Origin: Oryzomonas sp.
GTDB lineage: Bacteria > Desulfobacterota > Desulfuromonadia > Geobacterales > Pseudopelobacteraceae
Direction: 5' to 3'
NCBI GenBank assembly: GCA_031292255.1
Contig: JARLHN010000040.1
Coordinates: 1 to 64,000, forward strand
Length of the DNA stretch: 64,000 bases
A model generated the notes under the pieces. It was not told where the DNA came from, did not search any database, and was given only the letters and a program-made list of their open reading frames with translations. A program made the translations under genes and the position numbers. Shown here one piece after another: positions 1-9,597 of the stretch; positions within the stretch are counted from its first letter, which is position 1, and each line of letters starts with the position of its first letter.

Positions 1-1
1 C

Positions 2-127
2 ACTGTTCTACAGATTCTTGAGGTCAACTTGTTCGAGAAAAAGCCCATTTCATCGCTGGTTGCAGAGGCACTGAAGCGAAATCTCGATACCCATGATTGC
101 AACCAACTAAACTTATTCAACTATTAA
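2..127 (+). CDS. C-terminal end of an IS4-family transposase (5' cut by window edge)
   Basis: An open frame enters from the left edge and ends at TAA 125-127. Its 41 residues include LFEKKPISS and finish with NQLNLFNY. From memory of the family, a tail with LFEKxPI followed by a final QLxLFxx is typical of IS4-type DDE transposases in Geobacter and relatives. The stop codon lies inside the terminal repeat that follows. Catalytic residues are outside the window, so activity cannot be judged. Confidence 0.7.
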   Translation, partial: TVLQILEVNLFEKKPISSLVAEALKRNLDTHDCNQLNLFNY

Positions 128-140
128 CCGGACAGTAGTG
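124..140 (+). repeat. Right terminal inverted repeat of the IS4-type element
   Basis: TTAACCGGACAGTAGTG overlaps the transposase stop codon and is the expected place for the insertion-sequence end. Read inward from the element's end it is CACTACTGTCCGGTTAA. Close relatives of this end flank the two short elements at 4383-4487 and 42802-42908. Confidence 0.6.
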
Positions 141-189
141 AAAATGAATAAGAAGTGATGCGTGTCTGCGTACGTACAGAGAGAACTCA

Positions 190-217
190 AAAACCGCTCA
201 GGAATGGGCGGTTTTTT
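190..217 (+). terminator. Intrinsic terminator after the insertion sequence
   Basis: AACCGCTC pairs with GGGCGGTT (one G-U pair) around the loop AGGAAT, followed by a run of six T. It would stop transcription coming from the left before the kdp promoter region. The A-rich 5' flank also allows pairing with the T run, so it could work in both directions. Confidence 0.75.
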
Positions 218-432
218 AAATTGCGCTATTACGGGGCATCCCTGCCGTCCGCCTGATGTTTTTCTCCCGAAAAACATCTTGATACATTCTTGACGTGATT
301 CCCCTCCATTTTGACACCTGCTTTATGTCTCATCTGTTACCTTAGATCATGGAAAACGGTTTATACCGAACCGCAGTTCGCCCCTACGATTCAGATGTTT
401 AACCACCGAAACAATAACCGCAGAGGGCCGTT
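218..432 (+). promoter_or_regulatory. kdp upstream region with a weak promoter candidate
   Basis: This is the likely site of the KdpE-controlled promoter of kdpABC. A TTGACA at 311-316 is followed after 18 bases by TGTTAC (335-340), a poor -10. I could not identify a KdpE operator or a c-di-AMP riboswitch by eye. The stretch shows no other clear structure. Confidence 0.25.
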
Positions 433-486
433 ATGAAAATTTATCGGTTCAACCTCGAAAATGTCAAACGGAGAGTAAAAAAATGA
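433..486 (+). CDS. 17-codon upstream ORF overlapping the kdpA start
   Basis: ATG at 433 follows a GAGGG ribosome-site-like stretch (424-428). The frame runs 17 codons ([17 protein letters not shown]) and stops with TGA 484-486, overlapping the kdpA ATG (483-485) as ATGA. It sits where kdpF lies in enterobacteria but is basic and polar, not a single membrane helix, so it is not KdpF. It could be a translationally coupled leader or chance. No homolog is known to me. Confidence 0.3.
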   Translation: MKIYRFNLENVKRRVKK

Positions 487-2261
487 GCATGTATGAATGG
501 GTGGAAACAATCCTCTTTTTTGTCGTCTTGCTGGCCCTGGTAAAGCCGTTGGGGACCTTCATGGCAAAGGTCTACCAAGGCGAGGCTACCTTCCTGTCGC
601 CCGTCTTTGTCCCCTGTGAAAATCTCCTCTACCGGATCAGCGGGGTGAACAAGGACGAGGAGATGGACTGGAAGCGCTATGCCTGGGCAATGGTCCTGTT
701 CAACCTGGTCCTCTTCGCGGCGCTCTTCGTCATGCTGATGATGCAGCATCTGCTGCCTCTCAACCCGCAGAAATTCCCGGCCTTTACCTGGCAACTGGCG
801 CTCAATACCGCCGTCAGTTTTGTCACCAATACCAACTGGCAGGCCTACAGCGGAGAAACGGCCGCCAGCTATTTCACCCAGATGGTGGGGCTGGCAGTGC
901 ATAATTTCGTTTCCGCTGCCACCGGCATGGCCATCGTCATCGCTCTCATACGCGGTTTCGTGCGGCGTAAGACTTCAAGCCTGGGCAATTTCTGGGTCGA
1001 TATGACCCGCGGCACCCTCTATATCCTTCTCCCCCTGTCGCTGATCGGGGCAATTCTGCTGGTTTCCCAAGGGGTAATTCAGAACTTCAATGCCTATAAG
1101 ACCGTGCCGCTCGTGCAGTCGGAAACCTACGACAAGCCCAAGTTGGACGACAAGGGGAACCCGCTCAAGGACGCCAAGGGCAACCCGGTCACCGAGAGCG
1201 CAACGGCGAAGGAGGTCACCATACCCATGGGGCCGGTGGCGTCCCAGGAGGTCATCAAGGAACTGGGGACCAACGGCGGCGGCTTCTTCAACGCCAACTC
1301 GGCCCATCCCTTTGAAAACCCGACCCCTCTTTCCCATTACCTGGAGATTCTCCTGATCCTTCTGATCCCCGGCGCTCTCACCTACACCTTCGGCATCATG
1401 GTGGGCAACACCCGCCAGGGGTGGGCGCTCCTGGGAGTCATGCTCCTGCTGTTGATCGCTTCCTTTGCCGTACTGCAAGGAGTCGAGGCGGACGGTAATC
1501 CGCTCCTGGCCAAGCTTGGCGTGCAAGGGGCCAACATGGAGGGCAAGGAGATTCGTTACAGCCTGGCCGGCACCAACCTCTTCGAGGTCGCCACCACCGG
1601 CACCTCCTGCGGCGCCGTGGCTGCCATGCACGACTCCCTTACCCCTATCGGCGGCATGATGCCGCTCTCCCTGATCCTGTTGGGAGAGATCGTCTTCGGC
1701 GGCGTCGGTTCCGGTCTCTATACCATGCTGGCCTTCGCCGTGATCGCGGTCTTCGTGTCCGGCCTCATGATCGGCCGGACCCCGGAATACCTGGGCAAGA
1801 AGATCGAGGTGCGGGAGATGTGGATGTCGATCATCACCATCCTGACGGCCGGGATCGTGGTCCTGATTCTGTCGGGGGTCGCGATGATCAATACGCAGGC
1901 AACGGCATCCATGGCCAACCCCGGCGCCCACGGTCTCTCCGAGGTGCTCTACGCCATTGCCTCGATGGCCAACAACAACGGCAGCGCCTTTGCCGGCCTG
2001 AACGCCAATGTCGACTTCTACAATGTCTACGGCTCGCTGGCCATGATCCTCGGTCGTTACATCCCGGCCGTGGCCGTATTGGCCATGGCAGGGTCCTTGG
2101 CCGGGAAGAAGTATGTCCCTCCCAGCCTGGGCACCCTGCCGACCGACAAGGTGCCGTTTGCCCTCTGGCTGACCTTGGTGATCCTGATCATCGGCGCCTT
2201 GACGTTCTTTCCGGCCCTGGCCTTGGGGCCGATTGTCGAGCACCTGCAAATGATCCAATGA
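483..2261 (+). CDS. kdpA: Potassium-transporting ATPase, potassium-binding subunit KdpA
   Basis: KdpA is the channel-like membrane subunit of the high-affinity KdpFABC pump; it selects K+ and passes it to KdpB. The 592-residue product is a normal-length polytopic membrane protein. It shows the selectivity-filter signatures of the family: TNGGGF followed by [17 protein letters not shown], and [11 protein letters not shown]. The start has a GGAG ribosome site (470-473); the ATG at 489 is an in-frame alternative. It is the first main gene of kdpABCDE and the next gene follows after 31 bases. No hydrophobic kdpF precedes it. Expression is probably induced by K+ limitation through KdpDE, as in the family. 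Confidence 0.97.
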   Translation: MSMYEWVETILFFVVLLALVKPLGTFMAKVYQGEATFLSPVFVPCENLLYRISGVNKDEEMDWKRYAWAMVLFNLVLFAALFVMLMMQHLLPLNPQKFPAFTWQLALNTAVSFVTNTNWQAYSGETAASYFTQMVGLAVHNFVSAATGMAIVIALIRGFVRRKTSSLGNFWVDMTRGTLYILLPLSLIGAILLVSQGVIQNFNAYKTVPLVQSETYDKPKLDDKGNPLKDAKGNPVTESATAKEVTIPMGPVASQEVIKELGTNGGGFFNANSAHPFENPTPLSHYLEILLILLIPGALTYTFGIMVGNTRQGWALLGVMLLLLIASFAVLQGVEADGNPLLAKLGVQGANMEGKEIRYSLAGTNLFEVATTGTSCGAVAAMHDSLTPIGGMMPLSLILLGEIVFGGVGSGLYTMLAFAVIAVFVSGLMIGRTPEYLGKKIEVREMWMSIITILTAGIVVLILSGVAMINTQATASMANPGAHGLSEVLYAIASMANNNGSAFAGLNANVDFYNVYGSLAMILGRYIPAVAVLAMAGSLAGKKYVPPSLGTLPTDKVPFALWLTLVILIIGALTFFPALALGPIVEHLQMIQ

Positions 2262-2292
2262 CTATTAGAGAGCGAATACAGGAGATAAGGTA

Positions 2293-4362
2293 ATGTCAAA
2301 GCATATTGAACCGCAAAAATCCATCTTCAATCCGGAACTCATGAAGGGGGCCCTGATTGCCTCGCTTGTGAAGCTCGATCCCCGTGAACTATGGCGCAAC
2401 CCGGTCATGCTGTGTGTGGAGATCGCCAGCGTCATCACCCTGGTGACCTTCGCCATGTCGCTGACCGGTGCCAACAAGGAGCCGGCCTGGTTCACCGGGA
2501 CCGTTTCCGTCTGGCTCTGGCTGACGGTCATCTTCGCCACCTTTGCCGAGGCCCTGGCCGAGGGACGAGGCAAGGCCCGCGCCGCCAGCCTGCGGAAGTC
2601 GCGCACCGATGTGACCGCAAAATTGCTCTCCAAGCCCGACTTCAAGAGCGCCTTCACCACGGTCGGTGCCAGCCAGCTCCACAAGGGGGACCTGATCCTG
2701 GTGGAGGCGAACGAGATGATCGCCGGCGACGGCGACGTGGTGGTGGGCGCTGCCCTGGTGAACGAGTCGGCCGTGACCGGCGAGTCGGCCCCGGTGATCC
2801 GCGAATCGGGCGGTGACCGCAGCGCCGTCACCGGCGGCACCACGGTCATTTCAAGCAGTATTATTGTCCAGATCACCGCCAACCCGGGCGAGACCTTCCT
2901 GGACCGGATGATCGGCCTGATCGAGGGGGCCAAGCGGCGCAAGACCCCTAACGAGATCGCCCTGGAGGTCTTGCTGATCGCCCTGACTGTGGTCTTCCTG
3001 CTGGTCTGCGCCAACATCAGCCCGCTCTCCATCTACAGCGTCAAGGCCGCCGGACAGGGCACCCCGGTTTCCCTGACCATCCTGGTGGCGCTGTTCGTCT
3101 GCCTGGCGCCCACCACCATCGCAGCCCTGTTGCCGGCCATCGGCATCGCCGGCATGGACCGGCTGTTCCAGAAGAACGTCATCGCCCTGTCGGGCCGCGC
3201 CATCGAGGCGGCCGGCGACGTGAACGTGCTGCTTTTGGACAAGACCGGCACCATCACCCACGGCAACCGGCAGGCGGTGGCCTTTGTCCCTGTGGGCGGA
3301 CATACCGAGCAGGAGGTGGCCGAGGCGGCCCTGATGTCGTCTTTGGCCGACGAGACCCCGGAAGGGCGCAGCGTGGTGGAATTGGCGAAACAGAAGTACG
3401 GCCTCACCAGGGACGCGCTCCCGGCCGGAGCCGAGACTATCGCGTTCAGCGCCGAGACGCGGCTTTCCGGGATCAATACCGATGGAAAACAATACCGCAA
3501 GGGCGCTTCCGATTCGTCCATCGCCTTTGTCAAGAAGTTGGGAGGGAAGCAGCTTCCCAGCGATCTGGAAGAAGTGGTCGACAGGATCGCCAGGGGCGGG
3601 GCCACCCCGCTGGTGGTCAGCCGCGACAGCGAGATATTCGGCGTCATCAACTTGAAGGATATCGTCAAGAGCGGCATCCAGGAGCGTTTCCTTCAACTTC
3701 GCAGCATGGGGATCAAGACCATCATGATCACCGGCGATAACCCGCTGACCGCCGCCGCGATTGCAGCGGAGGCCCAGGTGGACGACTTCCTGGCCCAGGC
3801 CAAGCCCGAGGAGAAGCTGCGCCTGATCAAGGAGCACCAGGATCAGGGGTTCATGGTGGCCATGACCGGCGACGGCACCAACGACGCCCCGGCCCTGGCC
3901 CAGGCCGATGTGGCCGTGGCCATGAACACCGGCACCCAGCCGGCCCGGGAGGCGGCAAACATCATCGACCTGGACAGCAATCCCACCAAGCTTTTGGATA
4001 TCGTCGAGGTGGGCAAGCAGATCCTGATGACCAGGGGGAACCTGACCACCTTCAGCATCTCCAACGACGTGGCCAAGTACTTTGCCATCATCCCGGCCAT
4101 GATGCTCTCCATCTATCCCCAACTGGGGGTCCTGAACGTGATGCACCTGGCCAGCCCTTACAGCGCCATCCTGTCGGCGGTCATCTTCAACGCCATCATC
4201 ATCCCGCTCCTGGTGCCGCTGGCCCTGAAAGGGACCAAGTTCCGCCCCATGCCGGCCGAGAAACTCCTGATCCACAACCTGTTGATCTACGGGGTAGGGG
4301 GGATCATCGCGCCGTTTATCGGGATCAAGGCCATTGATATCGTTGTGGGGATGATTGTGTAG
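2293..4362 (+). CDS. kdpB: Potassium-transporting ATPase, catalytic subunit KdpB
   Basis: KdpB is the P-type ATPase subunit that hydrolyses ATP to drive K+ uptake. The 689-residue product carries AVTGES (actuator loop), DKTGT with the phosphorylated Asp at residue 316, and [11 protein letters not shown] in the hinge. Hydrophobic segments lie on both sides of the cytoplasmic domains. A strong ribosome site, AGGAGAT (2280-2286), precedes the ATG. The gene lies between kdpA and kdpC, but the 155-base gap to kdpC is filled largely by a 105-bp repeat element. Confidence 0.97.
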   Translation: MSKHIEPQKSIFNPELMKGALIASLVKLDPRELWRNPVMLCVEIASVITLVTFAMSLTGANKEPAWFTGTVSVWLWLTVIFATFAEALAEGRGKARAASLRKSRTDVTAKLLSKPDFKSAFTTVGASQLHKGDLILVEANEMIAGDGDVVVGAALVNESAVTGESAPVIRESGGDRSAVTGGTTVISSSIIVQITANPGETFLDRMIGLIEGAKRRKTPNEIALEVLLIALTVVFLLVCANISPLSIYSVKAAGQGTPVSLTILVALFVCLAPTTIAALLPAIGIAGMDRLFQKNVIALSGRAIEAAGDVNVLLLDKTGTITHGNRQAVAFVPVGGHTEQEVAEAALMSSLADETPEGRSVVELAKQKYGLTRDALPAGAETIAFSAETRLSGINTDGKQYRKGASDSSIAFVKKLGGKQLPSDLEEVVDRIARGGATPLVVSRDSEIFGVINLKDIVKSGIQERFLQLRSMGIKTIMITGDNPLTAAAIAAEAQVDDFLAQAKPEEKLRLIKEHQDQGFMVAMTGDGTNDAPALAQADVAVAMNTGTQPAREAANIIDLDSNPTKLLDIVEVGKQILMTRGNLTTFSISNDVAKYFAIIPAMMLSIYPQLGVLNVMHLASPYSAILSAVIFNAIIIPLLVPLALKGTKFRPMPAEKLLIHNLLIYGVGGIIAPFIGIKAIDIVVGMIV

Positions 4363-4382
4363 AAGCGATTTGCAATTGGAAT

Positions 4383-4487
4383 CAGCAATGTCCGGTAGGA
4401 ACTGTCATAGACTGAAACATGTCCTAAAGTCCCCCCTCCCCTTGCGGGAGGGGGAGCTAACTGCAAATACCAAACCGGACATTACTG
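4383..4487. mobile_element. MITE-like element inserted between kdpB and kdpC
   Basis: A 105-bp non-coding unit bounded by imperfect inverted repeats: CAGCAATGTCCGGTA on the left and AACCGGACATTACTG on the right. The centre holds a C-rich/G-rich hairpin (4430-4456). A second copy with the same organisation lies at 42802-42908. The ends resemble the IS4-type end at 124-140, which suggests mobilisation by a related transposase. The element carries no gene and must be read through for kdpC to be expressed from the kdp promoter. No target-site duplication is obvious. Confidence 0.65.
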
Positions 4488-4517
4488 AATTGGAACAACC
4501 AAAAAGGAGAAAGACCC

Positions 4518-5084
4518 ATGAAAGAGATACGTCCAGCCATTCTTATGCTGATACTGTTTACCGTCATCTGCGGCGGCATCTATCCGGCAGTGGTCACCGG
4601 TATTGCCCAGGCCGTTTTCCCGAAGCAGGCCAACGGCAGCTTCATAACCGGCAAAAGCGGCAAGGAACTTGGTTCGACCTTGATCGGCCAGCCCTTTTCC
4701 GACCCAAAATACTTCTGGCCGCGTCCCTCTGCCGCCACTGATTTCGGCTACAATCCCATGGGCTCGGGCGGTTCCAACTCCGGCCCCACCAACCCCGACT
4801 TTATCAAAACCGTCAAGGACAGGGTAAAGACGCTGCGCGACACGGGCGTTACCGGCGCCATTCCGGCCGACCTGGTGCTGGCGTCGGCCAGCGGTCTCGA
4901 TCCCCAAATCTCGCCCGAGTCGGCCATGCTTCAGGTGGCGCGGGTGGCGAAGGCGCGCGGCGTATCGGAAGACATGCTCGTGAAGGCCGTTGCACAGGCC
5001 ACCGAAGGGCGCCAGATAGGCTTTCTGGGAGAGCCGCGGGTGAATGTGCTTTCCCTGAACCTGAGCCTGGACGGCCTGAAATAG
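4518..5084 (+). CDS. kdpC: Potassium-transporting ATPase subunit KdpC
   Basis: KdpC is the single-span accessory subunit that stabilises the KdpAB complex and raises its ATP affinity. The 188-residue product has one N-terminal membrane helix (about residues 7-29) and a periplasmic domain. Family motifs visible are GSTLIGQPFSDPKYFWPRPSA and, near the end, NVLSLNLSLD. AAGGAG (4503-4508) precedes the ATG. Length matches the family. Confidence 0.95.
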   Translation: MKEIRPAILMLILFTVICGGIYPAVVTGIAQAVFPKQANGSFITGKSGKELGSTLIGQPFSDPKYFWPRPSAATDFGYNPMGSGGSNSGPTNPDFIKTVKDRVKTLRDTGVTGAIPADLVLASASGLDPQISPESAMLQVARVAKARGVSEDMLVKAVAQATEGRQIGFLGEPRVNVLSLNLSLDGLK

Positions 5085-5094
5085 GTCGTTCCAA

Positions 5095-5127
5095 AGACCC
5101 TAAAGGTTTTTAAAACCTTTAGGGTCT
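5095..5127 (+). terminator. Perfect 16-bp inverted repeat between kdpC and kdpD
   Basis: AGACCCTAAAGGTTTT (5095-5110) and its exact reverse complement (5112-5127) are separated by a single T. There is no T run after it, so it is not a classical terminator. It may attenuate or stabilise the 3' end of kdpABC mRNA and lower kdpDE expression. Confidence 0.5.
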
Positions 5128-5164
5128 GAAAACTCGGAATTATTTCTTAATTGCAGGAGAGTAG

Positions 5165-7846
5165 ATGACCACAAACGATGACGAACGCCCCTCTCCCGAG
5201 GCGATGCTCAAGCTGGCCAAAGCCGAGGAGGCCGCGGCCGAAAAGTGCCGGGGCAAGCTCAAGGTCTTCCTCGGTTATGCGGCAGGCGTGGGCAAGACCT
5301 ACGCCATGCTGGAGGCGGGGCGCCAGCGCAAGCGGGACGGGCGGGACGTCGCGGTCGGGTATGTGGAGTCCCACGGCAGGTCGGAAACCGATGCCCTGCT
5401 GGAAGGGCTGGAGATCATCCCCCGTAAGGAGATCGACTACCAGGGGGTGACGCTGCCGGAGATGGACCTGGACGCGGTTCTGACCCGCAAGCCGCAGATC
5501 GTCCTGGTGGACGAACTGGCCCACAGCAATGCCCCCGGTTCTCGCCACGAGAAACGTTGGCATGATGTGGAGGAACTGCTGGACGCCGGCATCGATGTCT
5601 ATACCACGGTCAACATCCAGCACTTCGAGAGCCTGAACGACGTTGTGGCCCGGATCACCGGCGTTGTGGTGCGCGAAACCCTTCCCGACCGCCTGCTGGA
5701 CATGGCCTTCGAGATCAGGCTGGTGGACATTCCGCCCGAGGATTTGCTCCAGCGCCTGAACGAGGGGAAGATCTACATCCCCGATCAGGCGGCCAAGGCC
5801 ATGGAGAAATTCTTCAAGCCGGGCAACCTGATGGCCCTCCGGGAGATGTCGCTGCGCCGCACCGCCGCCCGTGTGGATGACCAGATGCGGGCCTACATGG
5901 AGACCAAGACCATTGCCGGTCCCTGGCCGGCCGCCGAGAGGGTGATGGTCTGCGTCAGCGGCAGCCCCTACAGCGAAATGCTGATCCGGTCCACCTGCCG
6001 CTTGGCGGAAGATCTGAAGGCACAATGGTTCACGGTGTATATCGAAACGCCGAACAGCAGCAGGCACGTGCGGGACAACCGGGAGCGCGTCTGGCGCGAC
6101 CTGCGCCTGGCCGAGAGCCTCGGGGCCCAGGTGGCCTCCATCACGGCCGCCTCGGTTCCCGATGCAACCATCGACTATGCCGTAAAGCACAACGTTACCA
6201 AGATCGTAGTGGGCAAGCCCACAAGGGTCCGCTGGCAAAAGCTTTTGCGCCTGCACATCGTGGATCAGATCATCCACCGCTGCGGTACGATCGATGTGGT
6301 CGTGATCAGCTACGGCCGGGAAGAGACGCCCAAGCGCGCGAAGGAGGCGAAAAGCCGCCAGCCCTTCGAATTCAAAGGGCATGCCGCCGGCCTGATGCTC
6401 GTTGCCGCGGCAACCGCGCTAAGCGCGCTTCTCACCCCGATCCTCGATCCGACCAACATCGTCATGATCTACCTGCTGGCCGTGGTGCTGGCCGCCGTGC
6501 GCCTTGGCCGCAAACCGGCCATCCTGACCTCCTTCGTGGGCGTGCTGGCCTTTGATTTCTTCTTCGTGCCGCCCCGGTTCAGCTTTGCCGTGAGCGATAC
6601 CCAATACATCATTACCTTTATCGCCCTGTTCTCCGTGAGTGTGGTCATCAGCACCCTGGTGACGAGGGCCAGGGAACGTGCCGAGGTCATGCGGATACGC
6701 GAACTGCAGACCGCCACCCTCTACTATCTCAGTCGCGACCTGGCTGCGGCGGTTGATATCGGCAACCTCATGAAGGCCGTTGTCAGGAACGTGGAGGAAG
6801 CCCTGAAAGCCAGGGTCGGACTGTTCCTGCCCGAAGGGGAACGGCTTGACGTCGTGGCGGCCAGCGAAGGACTGTCGCTGGACATGAAGGAGCAGGCCGT
6901 GGCCGACTGGGCCTTCCGCAACCGCCACCCGGCCGGGCGCGGAACCGACACCCTCGTATCGGCCGAATTGATCTGCATCCCCCTCCAGACTCCGGCCAGC
7001 GTGCTGGGGGTCATGGGGGTGCGCATGGAGAACGATCAGGACTACCGTTCCCCCGAGAGCCGCCGCCTGCTGGATGCCTTTGCCACCCAGGCGGCCATGG
7101 CCATGGAACGGGTGCAGCTATCGCGCCAGGCGGAACAGGCCCAGATCCTCCAGGCCAGGGAAAATCTGGAGCGCGCCCTGCTCAACTCCATCTCCCACGA
7201 CCTGCGCAGCCCGCTGGCCTCGGTTACCGGGGTGCTCTCCAGTCTCCTGGAGGAAGGGACCCATCTGGACGAACGCGCCCGCCGCGAGCTGCTGGTTACC
7301 GCCTTCGGCGAGGCCGAGCGCCTGAACCGCTTTGTCGGCAACCTGCTGGACATGACACGCATCGAGGCCGGCGCGGTCAGGTTGAACCTGGAATCATGCG
7401 ATGTGCAGGACCTGGTGGGATGCGCCCTGGCGGCCCTGGAGCCGCGTATCGGCAGCAGGGATATTTCATTCAGGATGCTTCCCATCATGCCGATGGTCCC
7501 GATGGACCTGGTGCTGATGACCCAGGTGCTGGTGAACCTCATCGACAATGCCTTGAAGTACTCTCCGGCCGCCAGCCCGATCGAGATAGCCGCCAGAACG
7601 GATGCGCCGTGGCTGGTGCTGGATGTGTCGGACCGCGGCCCCGGTGTCCCGGAGCAGGACCAGGCACGGGTCTTCGACAAATTCTACCGCATCCCGATTC
7701 CCGAGGGGGCCGGCGGGACCGGTCTGGGACTCTCCATCTGCAAGGGGATCGTGGAGGCTCACGACGGCAGGATCAGGGCCGAGAACCGTGCCGGGGGAGG
7801 CCTGAAAATAGAGATACGGCTACCATTGGCAAAGCCGGAGAGGTGA
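5165..7846 (+). CDS. kdpD: Turgor/K+-responsive sensor histidine kinase KdpD
   Basis: KdpD senses K+ limitation and phosphorylates KdpE. The 893-residue protein has the KdpD N-terminal domain with the Walker-type GYAAGVGKT (about 37-45), a universal-stress-protein-like domain (about 245-375), a short multi-helix DUF4118 membrane domain (about 395-505), a GAF domain (about 525-655), a HisKA domain with His678 in SISHDLRSPL, and an ATPase domain with GGTGLGLSICKG. A ribosome site GGAGAG lies just before the ATG. It is nearly contiguous with kdpE (4-base gap). Confidence 0.96.
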   Translation: MTTNDDERPSPEAMLKLAKAEEAAAEKCRGKLKVFLGYAAGVGKTYAMLEAGRQRKRDGRDVAVGYVESHGRSETDALLEGLEIIPRKEIDYQGVTLPEMDLDAVLTRKPQIVLVDELAHSNAPGSRHEKRWHDVEELLDAGIDVYTTVNIQHFESLNDVVARITGVVVRETLPDRLLDMAFEIRLVDIPPEDLLQRLNEGKIYIPDQAAKAMEKFFKPGNLMALREMSLRRTAARVDDQMRAYMETKTIAGPWPAAERVMVCVSGSPYSEMLIRSTCRLAEDLKAQWFTVYIETPNSSRHVRDNRERVWRDLRLAESLGAQVASITAASVPDATIDYAVKHNVTKIVVGKPTRVRWQKLLRLHIVDQIIHRCGTIDVVVISYGREETPKRAKEAKSRQPFEFKGHAAGLMLVAAATALSALLTPILDPTNIVMIYLLAVVLAAVRLGRKPAILTSFVGVLAFDFFFVPPRFSFAVSDTQYIITFIALFSVSVVISTLVTRARERAEVMRIRELQTATLYYLSRDLAAAVDIGNLMKAVVRNVEEALKARVGLFLPEGERLDVVAASEGLSLDMKEQAVADWAFRNRHPAGRGTDTLVSAELICIPLQTPASVLGVMGVRMENDQDYRSPESRRLLDAFATQAAMAMERVQLSRQAEQAQILQARENLERALLNSISHDLRSPLASVTGVLSSLLEEGTHLDERARRELLVTAFGEAERLNRFVGNLLDMTRIEAGAVRLNLESCDVQDLVGCALAALEPRIGSRDISFRMLPIMPMVPMDLVLMTQVLVNLIDNALKYSPAASPIEIAARTDAPWLVLDVSDRGPGVPEQDQARVFDKFYRIPIPEGAGGTGLGLSICKGIVEAHDGRIRAENRAGGGLKIEIRLPLAKPER

Positions 7847-7850
7847 GCTC

Positions 7851-8573
7851 ATGCCTGCCAGCGATATGAACCCGGAATGTACCGTGGTGAACCGGCCCCG
7901 TATTCTGATTGTCGATGACGAACTGGCGATCAGGCGATTCCTTCATACGACCCTGCCGAGCGAGGAGTTCGTCCTGAACGAGGCCGAAAACGGGCATGCC
8001 GGCCTTGCCGCCGCAGCCACGGTCCGGCCGGACGTCATTCTGCTCGACCTGGGCCTGCCGGACTTGGACGGCATCGAGATCATAAAGCGGATACGGGAAT
8101 GGTCCCAGGTGCCGATCATCGTGCTCTCGGTGCGAGACCGGGAGGCCGACAAGGTGGCTGCCCTGGATGCGGGGGCCGACGATTATCTCACCAAGCCGTT
8201 CGGCGTCAGCGAGCTTCTGGCCCGCATCCGGGCTTCTTTGCGACGTTCGTTGCAGCGGACACCCGAACCGGTATTTTCCAGCAATGGCCTGGTGATGGAC
8301 CTTCACCGTCGCCGGGTAACGGTCAACAACGAAGAGGTCCAGCTTACCCCCACCGAATACGACATCCTGCGACTTCTGGTGGTCAATGCCGGCAAGGTGC
8401 TGACCCACGGCCAGATCCTCCAGCAGATCTGGGGCATCTCCTACCAGGAGCAGCCCCACGTGCTGCGGGTGAACGTCAGCAACCTGCGCCGCAAGATCGA
8501 GCCGGAACCCTCCCGGCCCCGGTACATCATTACCGAACCGGGCGTGGGTTACAGGATCAAGATAGATGAGTGA
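7851..8573 (+). CDS. kdpE: OmpR-family response regulator KdpE
   Basis: KdpE activates kdpABC when phosphorylated by KdpD. The 240-residue product has a receiver domain with the phosphoacceptor Asp66 in LLDLGLPDLDG and a C-terminal winged helix of the OmpR type, ending in RYIITEPGVGYRIK. The first dozen or so residues are extra compared with typical KdpE; the ATG at 7866 is an alternative start. The last 8 bases overlap the next gene, a Ser/Thr kinase, so the two are translationally coupled. Confidence 0.95.
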   Translation: MPASDMNPECTVVNRPRILIVDDELAIRRFLHTTLPSEEFVLNEAENGHAGLAAAATVRPDVILLDLGLPDLDGIEIIKRIREWSQVPIIVLSVRDREADKVAALDAGADDYLTKPFGVSELLARIRASLRRSLQRTPEPVFSSNGLVMDLHRRRVTVNNEEVQLTPTEYDILRLLVVNAGKVLTHGQILQQIWGISYQEQPHVLRVNVSNLRRKIEPEPSRPRYIITEPGVGYRIKIDE

Positions 8574-9561
8574 GGCGACCTGGGAACTCCAGCCGGGGCA
8601 GACCCTCGACGGCAGGTTCGTCATCACCGGGGTCATCTGCAAAACCGGCACGGCGACCGTCTTCAAGGCGACCGACCTGCTCACCACGTGCGATGTGGCG
8701 CTCAAGGCGCCATTCTTCAAATCCGAGCTCAGCCCCACGTTTTTTTCACGTTACGCCAGGGAAAGCAGGATAGGGGAGCAGCTCGATCACCCCTATCTGT
8801 TGAAATTCATCCCGGTCGAGCACCGCACCCGGCCCTACCTTGTGACGGAGTATCTGTATGGACACACACTCGCGCACCTGATGAAAAGCGTCGGACCCAT
8901 GCCGGAAAAGGCAGCACTCAGGCTCGTCAGCAGTATCTGCGAAGGCTTGTCCCACATGCACGGACAGGGTGTCATTCATCGCGACCTCAAGCCGCACAAC
9001 ATCATGATCTGCCACGACGGAACCATACGGATCATGGACTTCGGCATCTCCGTCACCATGGGAAGACGTTTCTCCTTCCCCGGTTACGCGCCGGCAATGG
9101 GGACCCCCAAATATATTGCCCCCGAACAGGTCAAGGGAAAGCGCGGCGATGGACGTACCGACATCTACAGCCTGGGGGCGATACTGTACGAGATGGTTAC
9201 CGGGACGATCCCCTTTTTTACGGGTTCGGACGGGGATGTGTTCGTGGCCATGAATGCCCGGCTGACCGGCGATCCGGCGGCTCCGCGCACATTGAACGGC
9301 AAACTGTCGGAACAGGTCGAGGAGATCATCCTCCACGCCATGGAACGGGACCCCGGGAAGAGGTATCCGACTGCATTGGCAATGAAGGAGGATCTGGACC
9401 ATCCGGGCGAGGTGCGGCTTACCGGGCGCTGCTGCCGGTTGCGGAAGCCGGCACCGTGGAAGCGGCACATGAAGAATGCGCTTTTGATCGGGCTTGTGAT
9501 TGCGATGTTTGTGCTCGGTCTTGTCGAGCTGATCCTGCTTATTGTCAGGCGCGGGCCTTAG
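8566..9561 (+). CDS. Membrane-anchored Ser/Thr protein kinase coupled to kdpDE
   Basis: A eukaryotic-type (Hanks) kinase of 331 residues. Visible are the ATP-binding Lys47 in VALKAP, the catalytic loop HRDLKPHN with Asp140, DFG with Asp158, and the APE-equivalent in GTPKYIAPEQ. The glycine loop is degenerate (GVICKTGTATVF), but the Lys is kept. One membrane helix lies near the C terminus (about 304-327), with only a few residues beyond it, and no extracellular sensor domain. The ATG overlaps the kdpE end, so it is probably made with KdpDE and could modulate K+ homeostasis. The substrate is unknown. Confidence 0.85.
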   Translation: MSEATWELQPGQTLDGRFVITGVICKTGTATVFKATDLLTTCDVALKAPFFKSELSPTFFSRYARESRIGEQLDHPYLLKFIPVEHRTRPYLVTEYLYGHTLAHLMKSVGPMPEKAALRLVSSICEGLSHMHGQGVIHRDLKPHNIMICHDGTIRIMDFGISVTMGRRFSFPGYAPAMGTPKYIAPEQVKGKRGDGRTDIYSLGAILYEMVTGTIPFFTGSDGDVFVAMNARLTGDPAAPRTLNGKLSEQVEEIILHAMERDPGKRYPTALAMKEDLDHPGEVRLTGRCCRLRKPAPWKRHMKNALLIGLVIAMFVLGLVELILLIVRRGP

Positions 9562-9597
9562 GTGGCATTTATCGTAATAAACTTCACAACCCATGAT

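Noticed and set aside
218..432. c-di-AMP riboswitch before kdpA
   Set aside because: I could not find the conserved ydaO-type blocks by eye; a covariance search would be needed to revisit this.
433..486. kdpF
   Set aside because: The frame is short and basic, with no hydrophobic helix.
975..2258. Long open frame antisense to kdpA (427 codons), and similar long antisense frames under kdpB, zwf and the phn genes
   Set aside because: High-GC coding DNA produces long shadow frames. Their composition (His, Gln, Gly, Arg rich), lack of ribosome sites and complete overlap with well-recognised genes argue against them.
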